From contig NC_133325.1 in the NCBI RefSeq assembly GCF_042186555.1, positions 675,196,802-675,260,801 on the forward strand: DNA of 64,000 bases, read 5' to 3'. The notes beneath the pieces are model-generated. The model was not told the origin of the DNA. It searched no databases and saw nothing but the letters and a program-made list of their open reading frames with translations. The position numbers and the translations under genes were made by a program. This DNA is from Aquarana catesbeiana (taxonomy: Eukaryota; Chordata; Amphibia; Anura; Ranidae). This document shows, one piece after another, positions 36,100-48,033 of the stretch. The stretch's first letter is position 1. Each line of letters begins with the position of its first letter.

Positions 36100-39000
36100 A
36101 TCTGGTGGCAGGTAATGGTGGCAAGTGACAGGTTGCATTTTGTGGCAGGCAATATTGGTAAGTGACAGGCTGCATCTTGTGGCAGGCGATGGTGGCATGC
36201 TGCATCTGGTGAAGGCAATGGTGGCAAGTTACAAACAATGGTGGCAAGTGACAAGCAATGGTGGCAAGTGGCAGGCAATGATGGCAAGTCACATGCTGCA
36301 TCTTGTGGCAGGCAATGGTGGCAAGTGACAAGCAATGGTGGCAAGTGGCAGGCAATGGTGGCAGGTGACATGCTGCATCTTGTGGCAGGCAATGGTGGCA
36401 AGTAACATGCTGCATCTTGTGGCAGGTAATGGTGACAAGTGACAGGATGGAACTGGTGATAGACAATTGTGGCAAGTGACAGGCTGCATCTTGTGGCAGG
36501 TAATGGTGGCAAGTGACAGTCTACATTTTGTGGCAGACAATGGTGGCAAGTGACATGCTGCATCCTGTGGCAGGCAATGGTGGCAAGTGACAGACGGCAT
36601 CTTGTGGCAGGCAATGGTGACAAGTGACAAGCAATGGTGGCAAGTGACAGGCTGGATCTAGTGATAGGCAATGGTGGCAAGTGACAGGCTGCATCTTGTG
36701 GCAGGTAATGACGGCAAGTGACAGGCAATGGTGGCAAGTGACAGTCTGCATTTTGTGGCAGGCAATGGTGGCAAGTGACAAGCAATGGTGGCAATTGACA
36801 TGCTGCATCTTGTGGCAGGCAATGGTGGCAAGTGACAGACTGCATCTTGTGGCAGGCAATAGTGGCAAGTGACAAGCGATGGTGGCAATTGACATGCTGC
36901 ATCTTGTGGCAGGCAATGGTGGCAAGTGACAGGTTACATCTGGTGGCAGGTAATGGTGGCAAGTGACAGGCTGCATTTTGTGGCAGGCAATATTAGTAAG
37001 TGACAGGCTGCATCTTGTGGCAGGCGACAGTGGCATGGTGCATCTGGTGACAGGCAATGGTGGCAAGTGACAAGCAATGGTTGCAAGTGGCAGGAAATGG
37101 TGGCAAGTGACATGCTGCATCTTTTGGCAGGCAATGGTGGCAAGTGACAAGCAATGGTGGCAAGTGTCACACTGCATCTGATGGCAGGCAATGGTGGCTT
37201 AGTGGCAGGTAATGATGGCAAGTGACAGGCTGCATCTGGTGATGGACAATGGTGGCAAGTGATAAGCAATGGTGGCAAGTGACAAGCAATGGTGGCAAGT
37301 GTTACACTGCATCTGATGACAGGCAATGGTGGCATGTAATGGTGGCAAGTGACAGGCTGCATCTGGTGATGGGCAATGGTGGGAAGTGGCAGGTAATGAT
37401 GGCAAGTGACAGGCTGCATCTGGTGACGTTCAATGGTGGCAAGTGATAAGCAATGGTGGCAAGTGACAAGCAATGGTGGCAAGTGTTACACTGCATCTGA
37501 TGACAGGCAATGGTGGCAGGTAATGGTGGCAAGTGACAGGCTGCATCTGGTGACAGGCAATGGTGGCAAGTGACAGGCTGCATCTGGTGACAGGCAATGG
37601 TGGCAAGTGACAGGCTGAATCTAGTGATAGACAATGGTGGCAAGTGACAGGCTGCATTTTGTGACAGGTAATGGTGGCAAGTGACAGGCAATGGTGGCAA
37701 GTGACAGTCTGCATCTTGTGGCAGGCAAAGGTGGCAAGTGACAGGCTGCATCTTGTGGCAGGCAATGGTGGCAAGTGACAGGCTGCATCTGGTGGCAGGT
37801 AATGTTGGCAAGTGACAGGCTACATCTGGTGGCAGGTAATATTGGTAAGTGACAGGCTGCATCTTGTGGCAGGCGACGGTGGCACGCTGCATCTGGTGAC
37901 AGGCAATGGTGGCAAGTGACAAACAATGGTGGCAAGTGACAAGCAATGGTGGCAAGTGGCAGGCAATGATGGCAAGTCACATGCTGCATCTTGTGGCAGG
38001 CAATGGTGACAAGTAACATGCTGCATCTTGTGGCAGGTAATGGTGACAAGTGACAGGATGGATCTGGTGATAGGCAATTGTGGCAAGTGACAGGCTGCAT
38101 CTTGTGGCAGGTAATGGTGGCAAGTGACAGTCTACATTTTGTGGCAGACAATGGTGGCAAGTGACATGCTGCATCCTGTGGCAGGCAATGGTGGCAAGTG
38201 ACAGACGGCATCTTGTGGTAGGCAATGGTGACAAGTGACAAGCAATGGTGGCAAGTGACATGCTGAATCTTGTGGCAGGCAATGGTGGCAAGTGACAGGC
38301 TGGATCTAGTGATAGGCAATGGTGGCAAGTGACAGGCTGCATCTTGTGGCAGGTAATCGTGGCAAGTGACAGGCAATGGTGGCAAGTGACAGTCTGCATT
38401 TTGTGGCAGGCAATAGTGGCAAGTGACAAGCAATGGTGGCAATAAAATGCTGCATCTTGTGGCAGGCAATGGTGGCAAGTGACAGACTGCATCTTGTGGC
38501 AGGCAATAGTGGCAAGTGACAAGCGATGGTGGCAATTGACATGCTGCATCTTGTGGCAGGCAATGGTGGCAAGTGACAGGTTACATCTGGTGGCAGGTAA
38601 TGGTGGCAAGTGACAGGCTGCATTTTGTGGCAAGCAATATTAGTAAGTGACAGGCTGCATCTTGTGGCAGGCGACAGTGGCATGGTGCATCTGGTGACAG
38701 GCAATGGTGGCAAGTGACAAGCAATGGTTGCAAGTGGCAGGAAATGGTGGCAAGTGACATTCTGCATCTTTTGGCAGGCAATGGTGGCAAGTGACAAGCA
38801 ATGGTGGCAAGTGTCACACTGCATCTGATGGCAGGCAATGGTGGCTTAGTGGCAGGTAATGATGGCAAGTGACAGGCTGCATCTGGTGATGGACAATGGT
38901 GGCAAGCAATGGTGGCAAGTGTTACACTGCATCTGATGACAGGCAATGGTGGCATGTAATGGTGGCAAGTGACAGGCTGCATCTGGTGACGGGCAATGGT

Positions 39001-42000
39001 GGGAAGTGGCAGGTAATGATGGCAAGTGACAGGCTGCATCTGGTGACGTTGAATGGTGGCAAGTGATAAGCAATGGTGGCAAGTGACAAGCAATGATGGC
39101 AAGTGTTACACTGCATCTGATGACAGGCAATGGTGGCAGGTAATGGTGGCAAGTGACAGGCTGCATCTGGTGACAGGCAATGGTGGCAAGTGACAGGCTG
39201 CATCTGGTGACAGGCAATGGTGGCAAGTGACAGGCTGAATCTAGTGATAGGCAATGGTGGCAAGTGACAGGCTGCATTTTGTGACAGGTAATGGTGGCAA
39301 GTGACAGGCAATGGTGGCAAGTGACAGTCTGCATCTTGTGGCAGGCAAAGGTGGCAAGTGACAGGCTGCATCTTGTGGCAGGCAATGGTGGCAAGTGACA
39401 GGCTACATCTGGTGGCAGGTAATGTTGGCAAGTGACAGGCTGCATTTTGTGGCAGGCAATATTGGTAAGTGACAGGCTGCATCTTGTGACAGGCGACGGT
39501 GGCACGCTGCATCTGGTGACAGGCAATGGTGGCAAGTGACAAACAATGGTGGCAAGTGACAAGCAATGGTGGCAAGTGGCAGGCAATGATGGCAAGTCAC
39601 ATGCTGCATCTTGTGGCAGGCAATGGTGACAAGTAACATGCTGCATCTTGTGGCAGGTAATGGTGACAAGTGACAGGATGGATCTGGTGATAGGCAATTG
39701 TGGCAAGTGACAGGCTGCATCTTGTGGCAGGTAATGGTGGCAAGTGACAGTCTACATTTTGTGGCAGACAATGGTGGCAAGTGACATGCTGCATCCTGTG
39801 GCAGGCAATGGTGGCAAGTGACAGACGGCATCTTGTGGTAGGCAATGGTGACAAGTGACAAGCAATGGTGGCAAGTGACATGCTGCATCTTGTGGCAGGC
39901 AATGGTGGCAAGTGACAGGCTGGATCTAGTGATAGGCAATGGTGGCAAGTGACAGGCTGCATCTTGTGGCAGGTAATCGTGGCAAGTGACAGGCAATGGT
40001 GGCAAGTGACAGTCTGCATTTTGTGGCAGGCAATAGTGGCAAGTGACAAGCAATGGTGGCAATTGACATGCTGCATCTTGTGGCAGGCAATGGTGGCAAG
40101 TGACAGACTGCATCTTGTGGAAGGCAATAGTGGCAAGTGACAAGCGATGGTGGCAATTGACATGCTGCATCTTGTGGCAGGCAATGGTGGCAAGTGACAG
40201 GTTACATCTGGTGGCAGGTAATGGTGGCAAGTGACAGGCTGCATTTTGTGGCAAGCAATATTAGTAAGTGACAGGCTGCATCTTGTGGCAGGCGACAGTG
40301 GCATGGTGCATCTGGTGACAGGCAATGGTGGCAAGTGACAAGCAATGGATGCAAGTGGCAGGAAATGGTGGCAAGTGACATTCTGCATCTTTTGGCAGGC
40401 AATGGTGGCAAGTGACAAGCAATGGTGGCAAGTGTCACACTGCATCTGATGGCAGGCAATGGTGGCTTAGTGGCAGGTAATGATGGCAAGTGACAGGCTG
40501 CATCTGGTGATGGACAATGGTGGCAAGTGATAAGCAATGGTGGCAAGTGACAAGCAATGGTGGCAAGTGTTACACTGCATCTGATGACAGGCAATGGTGG
40601 CATGTAATGGTGGCAAGTGACAGGCTGCATCTGGTGACGGGCAATGGTGGGAAGTGGCAGGTAATGATGGCAAGTGACAGGCTGCATCTGGTGACGTTGA
40701 ATGGTGGCAAGTGATAAGCAATGGTGGCAAGTGACAAGCAATGATGGCAAGTGTTACACTGCATCTGATGACAGGCAATGGTGGCAGGTAATGGTGGCAA
40801 GTGACAGGCTGCATCTGGTGACAGGCAATGGTGGCAAGTGACAGGCTGCATCTGGTGACAGGCAATGGTGGCAAGTGACAGGCTGAATCTAGTGATAGGC
40901 AATGGTGGCAAGTGACAGGCTGCATTTTGTGACAGGTAATGGTGGCAAGTGACAGGCAATGGTGGCAAGTGACAGTCTGCATCTTGTGGCAGGCAAAGGT
41001 GGCAAGTGACAGGCTGCATCTTGTGGCAGGCAATGGTGGCAAGTGACAGGCTACATCTGGTGGCAGGTAATGTTGGCAAGTGACAGGCTGCATTTTGTGG
41101 CAGGCAATATTGGTAAGTGACAGGCTGCATCTTGTGGCAGGCGACGGTGGCACGCTGCATCTGGTGACAGGCAATGGTGGCAAGTGACAAACAATGGTGG
41201 CAAGTGACAAGCAATGGTGGCAAGTGGCAGGCAATGATGGCAAGTCACATGCTGCATCTTGTGGCAGGCAATGGTGACAAGCAATGGTGGCAAGTGGCAG
41301 GCAATGGTGGCAAGTGACATGCTGCATCTTGTGGCAGGCAATGGTGGCAAGTAACATGCTGCATCTTGTGGCAGGCAATGGTGGCAAGTGACAGGCTGCA
41401 TCTTGTGGCAGGCAATGGTGGCAAGTGACAGGCTGCATCTTGTGGCAGGTAATGGTAGCAAGTGACAGTCTGCATTTTGTGGCAGACAATGGTGGCAAGT
41501 GACATGCTGCATCCTGTGGCAGGCAATGGTGGCAAGTGACAGACGGCATCTTGTGGCAGGCAATGGTGACAAGTGACAAGCAATGGTGGCAAGTGACATG
41601 CTGCATCTTGTGGCAGGCAATGGTGGGAAGTGACAGGCTGGATCTAGTGATAGGCAATGGTGGCAAGTGACAGGCAATGGTGGCAAGTGACAGTCTGCAT
41701 CTTGTGGCAGGCAATGGTGGGAAGTGACAGGCTGCATCTTGTGGCAGGTAATGGTGGCAAGTGACAGGCAATGGTGGCAAGTGACAGTCTGCATCTTGTG
41801 GCAGGCAATGGTAGCAAGTGACATGCTGCATCTTGTGGCAGGCAGTGGTGGCAAGTGTCACGCTGCATCTGATGACAAGCAATGGTGGCAAGTGACACGC
41901 TGCATCTTGTGGCAGGCAATATTGGCAAGTGACAAGCAATGGTGGCAAGTGACATGCTGCATCTTGTGGCAGGCAATGGTGGCAAGTGACAGGGTACATC

Positions 42001-42600
42001 TGGTGGCAGGTAATGGTGGCAAGTGACAGGCTGCATTTTGTGGCAGGCAATATTTGTAAGTGACAGGCTGCATCTTGTGGCAGGCGACAGTGGCATGCTG
42101 CATCTGGTGACAGGCAAGGGTGGCAAGTGACAAGCAATGGTGGCAAGTGGCAGGCAATGATGGCAAGTGACATGCTGCATCTTGTGGCAGGCAATGGTGG
42201 CAAGTGACAAGCAATGGTTGCAAGTGGCAGGAAATGGTGGCAAGTGACATGCTGCATCTTTTGTCAGGCAATGGTGGCAAGTGACAAGCAATGGTGGCAA
42301 GTGTCACGCTGCATCTGATGGCAGGCAATGGTGGCAAGTGGCAGGCTGCATCTGGTGACGGACAATGGTGGCAAGTGATAAGCAATGGTGGCAAGTGACA
42401 AGCAATGGTGGCAAATGTTACACTGCATCTGATGACAGGCAATGGTGCCATGTAATGGTGGCAAATGACAGGCTGCATCTGGTGACGGGCAATGGTGGGA
42501 AGTGGCAGGTAATGATGGCAAGTGACAGGCTGCATCTGGTGACGGACAATGGTGGCAAGTGATAAACAATGGTGGCAAGTGACAAGCAATGGTGGCAAGT
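36100..42600. repeat. higher-order repeat, ~1.63-kb period, about four copies
   Basis: Rare variants mark the copies. The word ggtggcttagtggcaggtaa falls near 37194, 38840 and 40461 (spacings 1646 and 1621), and the 'gacgttcaatgg/gacgttgaatgg' variant sits in step with it. A fourth, rearranged copy follows to ~42600 (offset ~1.85 kb). Dozens of other variants keep the same order in each copy, so blocks of ~44 units have been copied as a whole. Confidence 0.9.
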
Positions 42601-44322
42601 GTTACACTGCATCTGATGACAGGCAATGGTGGCAGGTAACAGGCGGCATCTGGTGACAGGCAATGGTGGCAAGTGACAGGCTGCATCTGGTGACAGGCAA
42701 TGGTGGCAAGTGACACGCTGCATGTGGTGACAGGTAATGGTGGCAAGTGACAGGCTGCATCTTGTGGCAGGCAATTTTGGCAAGTGACAAGCAATGGTGG
42801 CAAGTGTCACGCTGCATCTGATGACAAGCAATGGTGGCAAGTGACACGCTGCATCTTGTGGCAGGCAATGGTGGCAAGTGACAAGCAATGGTGGAAAGTG
42901 ACAAGCTGCATCTGGTAACAGGCAATGGTAACAAGTGATAGGCAATGGTGGCAAGTGACAGGCTGCATCTTGTGGCAGACAATGGTGGCAAGTAACAGGC
43001 TGCATCTTGTGGCAGGCAATGGTGGCAAGTGACACGCTGCATATGATGACAGGCAATTGTGGCAAGTGGCATGCTGCATCTGGTAACAGGCAATGGTGGC
43101 AAGTGGCAGGTAATGTTGGCAAGTGACATGCTGCATCTGGTGACAGGCAATGGTGGCAAGTGTCACGCTGCATCTGGTGACAGGTAATGGTGGCAAGTGA
43201 CAGGCTGCATCTGGCAATAGTGGCAAGTGACATGTTGCATTTGGTGACAGGTAATGGTGGCAAATGATAGGCTGCATCTGGTGACAGGCAATTTTGGCAA
43301 GTGACAAGCAATGGTGGCAAGTGTCACCTTGCATCTGATGACAGGCAATGGTGGCAAGTGGCAGGTAATGATGGCAAGTGACAGGCTGCATCTGGTGACT
43401 AGCAATGGTGAAAAGTTATAAGCAATGGTGGCAAGTGACAAGCAATGGTGGCAAGTGTCACGCTGCATCTGATGACAGGCAATGGTGACAGGTGGCAGGT
43501 AATGGTGGCAAGTGACAGGCTGCATCTGGTGACGGCAATGGTGGCAAGTGACAGGCTGCATCTTATGGCAGGCAATCGTGGCAGGTGACAGGCTGCATCT
43601 GATGATAGGCAATGGTGACAGGTGGCAGGTAATGGTGTCAAGTGACAGGCTGCATCTGGTGACGGGTAATGGTCGCAAGTGACAGGCTGCATCTTGTGGC
43701 AGGCAATGGTGGCAGGTGACAGGCTGCATCTGATGACAGGCAATGGTGACAGGTGGCAGGTAATGGTGGCAAGTGACAGGCTGCATCTGGTGACGTTCAA
43801 TGGTGGCAAGTGTCATACTGCATCTGATGACACGCAATTGTTTCAAGTGGCAGGTAATGGTGGCAAGTGACAGGCTGCATCTGGTGACAGGCATTGGTGG
43901 CAAATGACAGGCAATGGTGGCAACTGACAGGCTGCATCTTGTGGAAGGCAATGGTGGCAAATGACAAGCAATGGTGGCAAGTGTCACGCTTCATCTGAGG
44001 GCAGGCAATGGTGACAAGTAACATGCTGCATCTTGTGGCAGGCAATGGTGGCAAGTAACATGCTGCATCTTGTGGCAGGTAATGGTGACAAGTAACAGGC
44101 TGGATCTAGTTATAGGCAATGGGGGCATGTGACAAGCAGTGGTGGCAAGTGACAAGCAATGGTGGAAAGTGTCACGCTGCTTCTGATGACAGGCAATGGT
44201 TTCAAGTGGCAGGTAATGGTGGCAAGTGACAGGCTGCGTCTGGTGACAGGCAATGGTGGCAAGTGAAAGGCAATGGTGGCAACTGACAGGCTGCATCTTG
44301 TGGCAGGCAATGGTGGCAAGTG

Positions 44323-45157
44323 CAAAAGATAGAAATCTTGCGAGCCACAATAATCCTATGCTCAATATACAAACAGTAAAAAATTGTTTTATATAAAAAA
44401 ATGTGTCAGAGATGAATATCTAGCAGCAGACGCAGTTCACGTACTCATAACCGTGCAAAGAATATAAATAAAAAATTTGGGGAGGGGCCAAGACGGAGTG
44501 AGCAGCATACAGCTGGGCTGGGAGAAGCGCATACCCCGCGGCAGACCAATCGGTGTTTTTACACAGCTTTCTATTGTTTGGTGCTCAATAGCACCAAGAG
44601 AATGTGAGTACCCTTTGCGGGAAATTGTCTTTTGAATAAATATCTTTTAAATAGTATTACACTATATAGTCTCTCTTCATTTTCATGAATGGATGTCTAT
44701 GGAGCCACATTGACCTAAAGTGGAGATCGATCTAGCTTACCATACATAGCCCAGGGGGTGGCTACACAACGTGTTTTGACACAAGTTAATCACTGTGTCA
44801 CACGCTCTAAGGTGAGCGCAATCACTTTGGGGGGGCACTGAGGCACATCACGGTTGTCTATGACACTGGAATTCAGCACATTGGAGGATTTGGACATTTA
44901 TTGATTTTTACGGATACGGAAGCACATTTAATTTTGGACACTAATATAAGGATTTCACTAATTAAGAATTATTTATTGCGTTTTTAAAGACGCACAATGC
45001 ATTTATATTTAATACTCTAATAGATATCTGCATGTTGCACTTTATATGAGTTTCGCGTGTTTGAAGTTTGTCACTGAATTTGGTATTTATTATATGCACA
45101 AATATATATATTTTGACACTTTTAAAGGTACATGTATGCACATTGCACTTTGAATTG

Positions 45158-45231
<74 letters not shown>

Positions 45232-45371
45232 ATGTACATTGCACGTGAGAAGTGGTGTGTATAAATATGTTCTTGATGCTTTATCCATTATTATGATTTT
45301 TGATTTCATAAGTGATTTTGGATATTACCCCTTATGGTATGTAATCAAGCGCAGCGCAATTTTTTATTTAT
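44323..45371 (+). mobile_element. 1,049-bp insertion with 14-bp duplication in the array
   Basis: AATGGTGGCAAGTG is duplicated at 44309-44322 and 45372-45385. The insert ends caagcgcagcgcaatttttt before atttat, the same tail type as at 25508. It carries a long AT microsatellite and no recognised gene. Confidence 0.75.
45161..45228. repeat. (AT)34 microsatellite
   Basis: An uninterrupted AT run of ~68 bp inside the 1,049-bp insertion. Tracts of this length are self-complementary and length-unstable. Confidence 0.98.
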
Positions 45372-46205
45372 AATGGTGGCAAGTGACAAGCAATGGTGGC
45401 AAGTGTCACGCTGCATCTGATGGATGCATGTTGTGGCAGGTAATGGTGGCAAGTGATAGGCTACATCTGGTGGCAGGTATTGGTGGCAAGTGACAGGCTG
45501 CATCTTGTGGCAGGCAATATTGGCAAGTGACAGGCTGCATCTTGTGGCAGGCGACAGTGGCACGCTGCATCTGATGACAGGCAATGGTGGCCAGTGACAC
45601 GCTGCATCTTGTGGCAGGTGATGGTGGCACGCTGCATTTGGTAGCAAGTGACAAGCTCAGGATTCCCACCGATTCTGCATTACGGTGAGTTGAACTATTT
45701 CATTATATCGTGCAATTTATATATTACAATGTAGTGTTAGAAATAATGTGATTCAATCATCCTGACACCATATCAAGCATGGTGCTGGGATGATTTAAGG
45801 ATGATTTAACACGAACTTTGGAAGGATTATTTCACTTTCTTTGATCAGTGTTAGAAATATTGAAGGAGCCAACCGGAGCCGCAGACTTTTACTGCATTCA
45901 AGTTCTTTATTTCTTGTTTCCAAATCCCTACTTTGCTAATTAGTAGAGCCGTAATTAGTTAATGCTGGTAAAATTCAGGATGTGGTTGGCATGCTTGCAG
46001 TTTAGACTTACTGAAACAACTGTAAACTCAAAAGCTTAGAATTACCGGTGATAAGCTGTTGAGCATTATCCTCAGGTGTTGTGCCATTGTCTCATTGCCA
46101 TAGAAACATTTGTAAAGGGGAGGAGTTAGTAAGATGACCACGCCCATGTGGGGGTGCCAGAAATATTTCTGCACCCAGGCGTCTTTGACCCTAGGATCGG
46201 CCCTG

Positions 46206-46558
46206 GTTGGGAGCATTGGGTCCCTAAAGTGATTCCCACTAAACAGGTAGAGGCAGCCAAATTTGATTGCAAACCCCATACTGTTGCGGGCTACCCGGTT
46301 TGGCATGCTCCAGACACGTGGGTTTTGTCTTGGTATGGAGACCCTAGGACCCTGCCCAGGCTGTCCAAGGTACAGCGCATCGTTATTAAGAAAGTGGCTG
46401 AGGAATACGGATATCTGTATCCTTATATACCGACTCATTTAGAGGAAGAAATCCTGGATAAAGAAACCCAATGGGTAGACGAAGCGGTGCGAAGTTTCCT
46501 CCAAATCCCTTTGCTGTTGGAATTTCCAAAGCTGTCACCTAAGATAGCTGAAAAGTAA
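46206..46558 (+). pseudogene. 3' part of retroelement ORF split by the hAT insertion
   Basis: The open frame running through 46558 is Trp/Pro/Tyr-rich ('WVLSWYGDPRTLPRLSKV' inside) and ends in TAA. The part of this frame before 46206 belongs to the hAT right end, so the ATG at 46148 is not the original start. The original upstream part is on the other side of the hAT element, before 24096. Product unknown: no motif lets me say gag or env. Confidence 0.4.
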
Positions 46559-48020
46559 ATTTCAGTGCTACACACTTGGGGCTGTGGTCGCAAAATCAAC
46601 TTACATTGTGTGATTATCCGTAGGCCAAACAAGAAGGACATTCAATACTTTATTACTATAGTAAATTCCAAAGGAGAGGCCTTGAAGTTACCTGATCACG
46701 GATATTACTGGTAGAAGATGTCGAATTGTGTTTCACTGACCCCATGTGGATTACAAATGTGTGCTTTGTGGAGTTAGGACGCAATGCTAGAAAGCCACTC
46801 CACCTTTGTACAGAAAATTGTTGCTGGTGGAAAACATTGCAGTTAGCTGTATTGCTGAGACTGTGCTGGACTGAATACTTCCAGCAGATACAGGGAGTGC
46901 CCACTTGAGTCATGCTGGCTAGTGCTGTGGAATTGCCAGTGCATCTCCCTCTGAAAAGTAACCTGTTAATTGACATGCAACATGTTTGTTCTTCAACCAA
47001 TGACGTTTTTCTCTGTCCCCGACTGTTGTGTGGACAGACTGAGATTACCATTGCAAGGGGACCTGTGTTCAAAAGTGCGGTCCCTTGCGCCATGGCCTGG
47101 CTGCTTGTTGCCTGATTGCAGTCGTGCCTCCTGTTCCGGAGTTATCCCTGAAGAGAAGGGAAACTGCTGTGAAATATTGTTCTACCATGAGTGCAAACAT
47201 TTTTTTTTTGATGGACTGTGAAACGTCAAGGACACTGGGGTGCTTAGCTAGTTAGGTAGAATGAGCTGTGGCAAATTCTCACCTTACCTTTGAATGATGG
47301 ACTGATCAATGTACCAGGATTGTTTCCTATGCTGGTCAACAGGTGGCGAGAGCTGTGACAACCTAAGTGAGCCTTTATTCATGTTGTGAGTATATCTGAT
47401 AGAACATGCTAAGGAAAGTTTCTGTAGACTAGTTGTTGAAGGGGGTGGCATCTTCAGATGAGAATGGGGCCCACTTTCATTTATATATGTGCAGTTTAGA
47501 CATATAGGGTGTATTTACATTGCTATGCTGTTCTCGGCTGAGGACAATTAACAACTTCTTAAAGTTCACTTATGTACATATTACACTGTATTATCAAAGG
47601 GATAGGATGCATTTGCATTGCTGTTTATTTTCTCTTTTAGGTGTTCCTGCACCATTGTGTCTTCCTTTGTCAAGGAGAGACAGTGACCCGACATGGATAA
47701 TAATGTTAACTATTCATGCTCTTTATTACTGTATATATCAGATAGTTAGGCTATAAGGCCATTGTTTATATGTTTCCCTCAACCGTTTGGGTGGTACGCC
47801 ACACGTAAATTGTATATAATGTCTAATAATCTGCCCTGTGTGAACTGCCATTCGCTCATGTATATGTTATACATGTTTACTCCATGTGGTATGCCACGTG
47901 TATTGTTTGTTATTATTTCTTTCCTGTTTCCCCACCCATCCCAGTTTTTGCCAGAATGTTCGCTCTCAGGCTTGAGAGCTCAAATAATTTTTCTGTAAAC
48001 TCCGAGACGTCGTTTTCATA

Positions 48021-48033
48021 GGCAGGAGGAGGA
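48021..48033 (+). other. polypurine tract
   Basis: ggcaggaggagga lies immediately before the TGTAGCA start of the 3' LTR, where plus-strand priming would begin. Confidence 0.65.

Larger units (their letters stand above)
24655..45655. repeat. ~18-kb minisatellite, ~37-bp unit
   Basis: The basic unit is tgacaggctgcatcttgtgg followed by caggcaatggtggcaag (37 bp). Shorter ~20-bp units (caagcaatggtggcaagtga) lack the gctgcatcttgtgg half. Variants include ctggtgaca against cttgtggca and ggaatctagtgatag. The array is interrupted at 24920-25508, 31714-32767 and 44323-45371, leaving ~18.3 kb of repeat. Since 37 = 3x12+1, successive units rotate through the frames. The minus strand lacks stops, so giant Cys/His-rich open frames (861 codons at 32986-35571, 768 at 25823-28129) appear. 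I do not call them genes. Confidence 0.97.
24097..46205. mobile_element. 22.1-kb hAT-like element filled by a minisatellite
   Basis: The left end CAGGGCCGATCCTGGG and the complement of the right end (CAGGGCCGATCCTAGGG) are inverted repeats. The 8-mer GTTGGGAG is duplicated exactly at 24089-24096 and 46206-46213, as expected for hAT insertion. Only ~560 bp at the left and ~550 bp at the right are ordinary element sequence; the right subterminus contains gcacccaggcgtctttgacc. The rest is tandem repeat plus three later insertions. No transposase is present, so it is non-autonomous. It lands inside the internal region of the LTR retroelement. Confidence 0.85.
46206..48033 (+). mobile_element. LTR retroelement internal region, right part
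   Basis: It resumes at the duplicated GTTGGGAG. An open frame to 46558 continues the phase present before the hAT insertion. From 46559 to ~47200 short frames alternate, indicating decay. 47200-48020 has no coding signal. No reverse transcriptase, protease or integrase motif is visible in either internal part, so the copy lacks pol. A polypurine tract (ggcaggaggagga, 48021-48033) abuts the 3' LTR. Confidence 0.65.

Noticed and set aside
44962..45373. ORFs with poly-Ile/Tyr runs
   Set aside because: Caused by the (AT)34 microsatellite.
24655..45655. CRISPR array
   Set aside because: The repeats are directly tandem with variant positions and no unique spacers. The surroundings are eukaryotic transposons, with no cas genes.
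46559..47221. Possible envelope gene of an endogenous retrovirus
   Set aside because: Only short frames with some Cys and Trp. I see no signal peptide, cleavage site or fusion-peptide-like segment that would justify the call.
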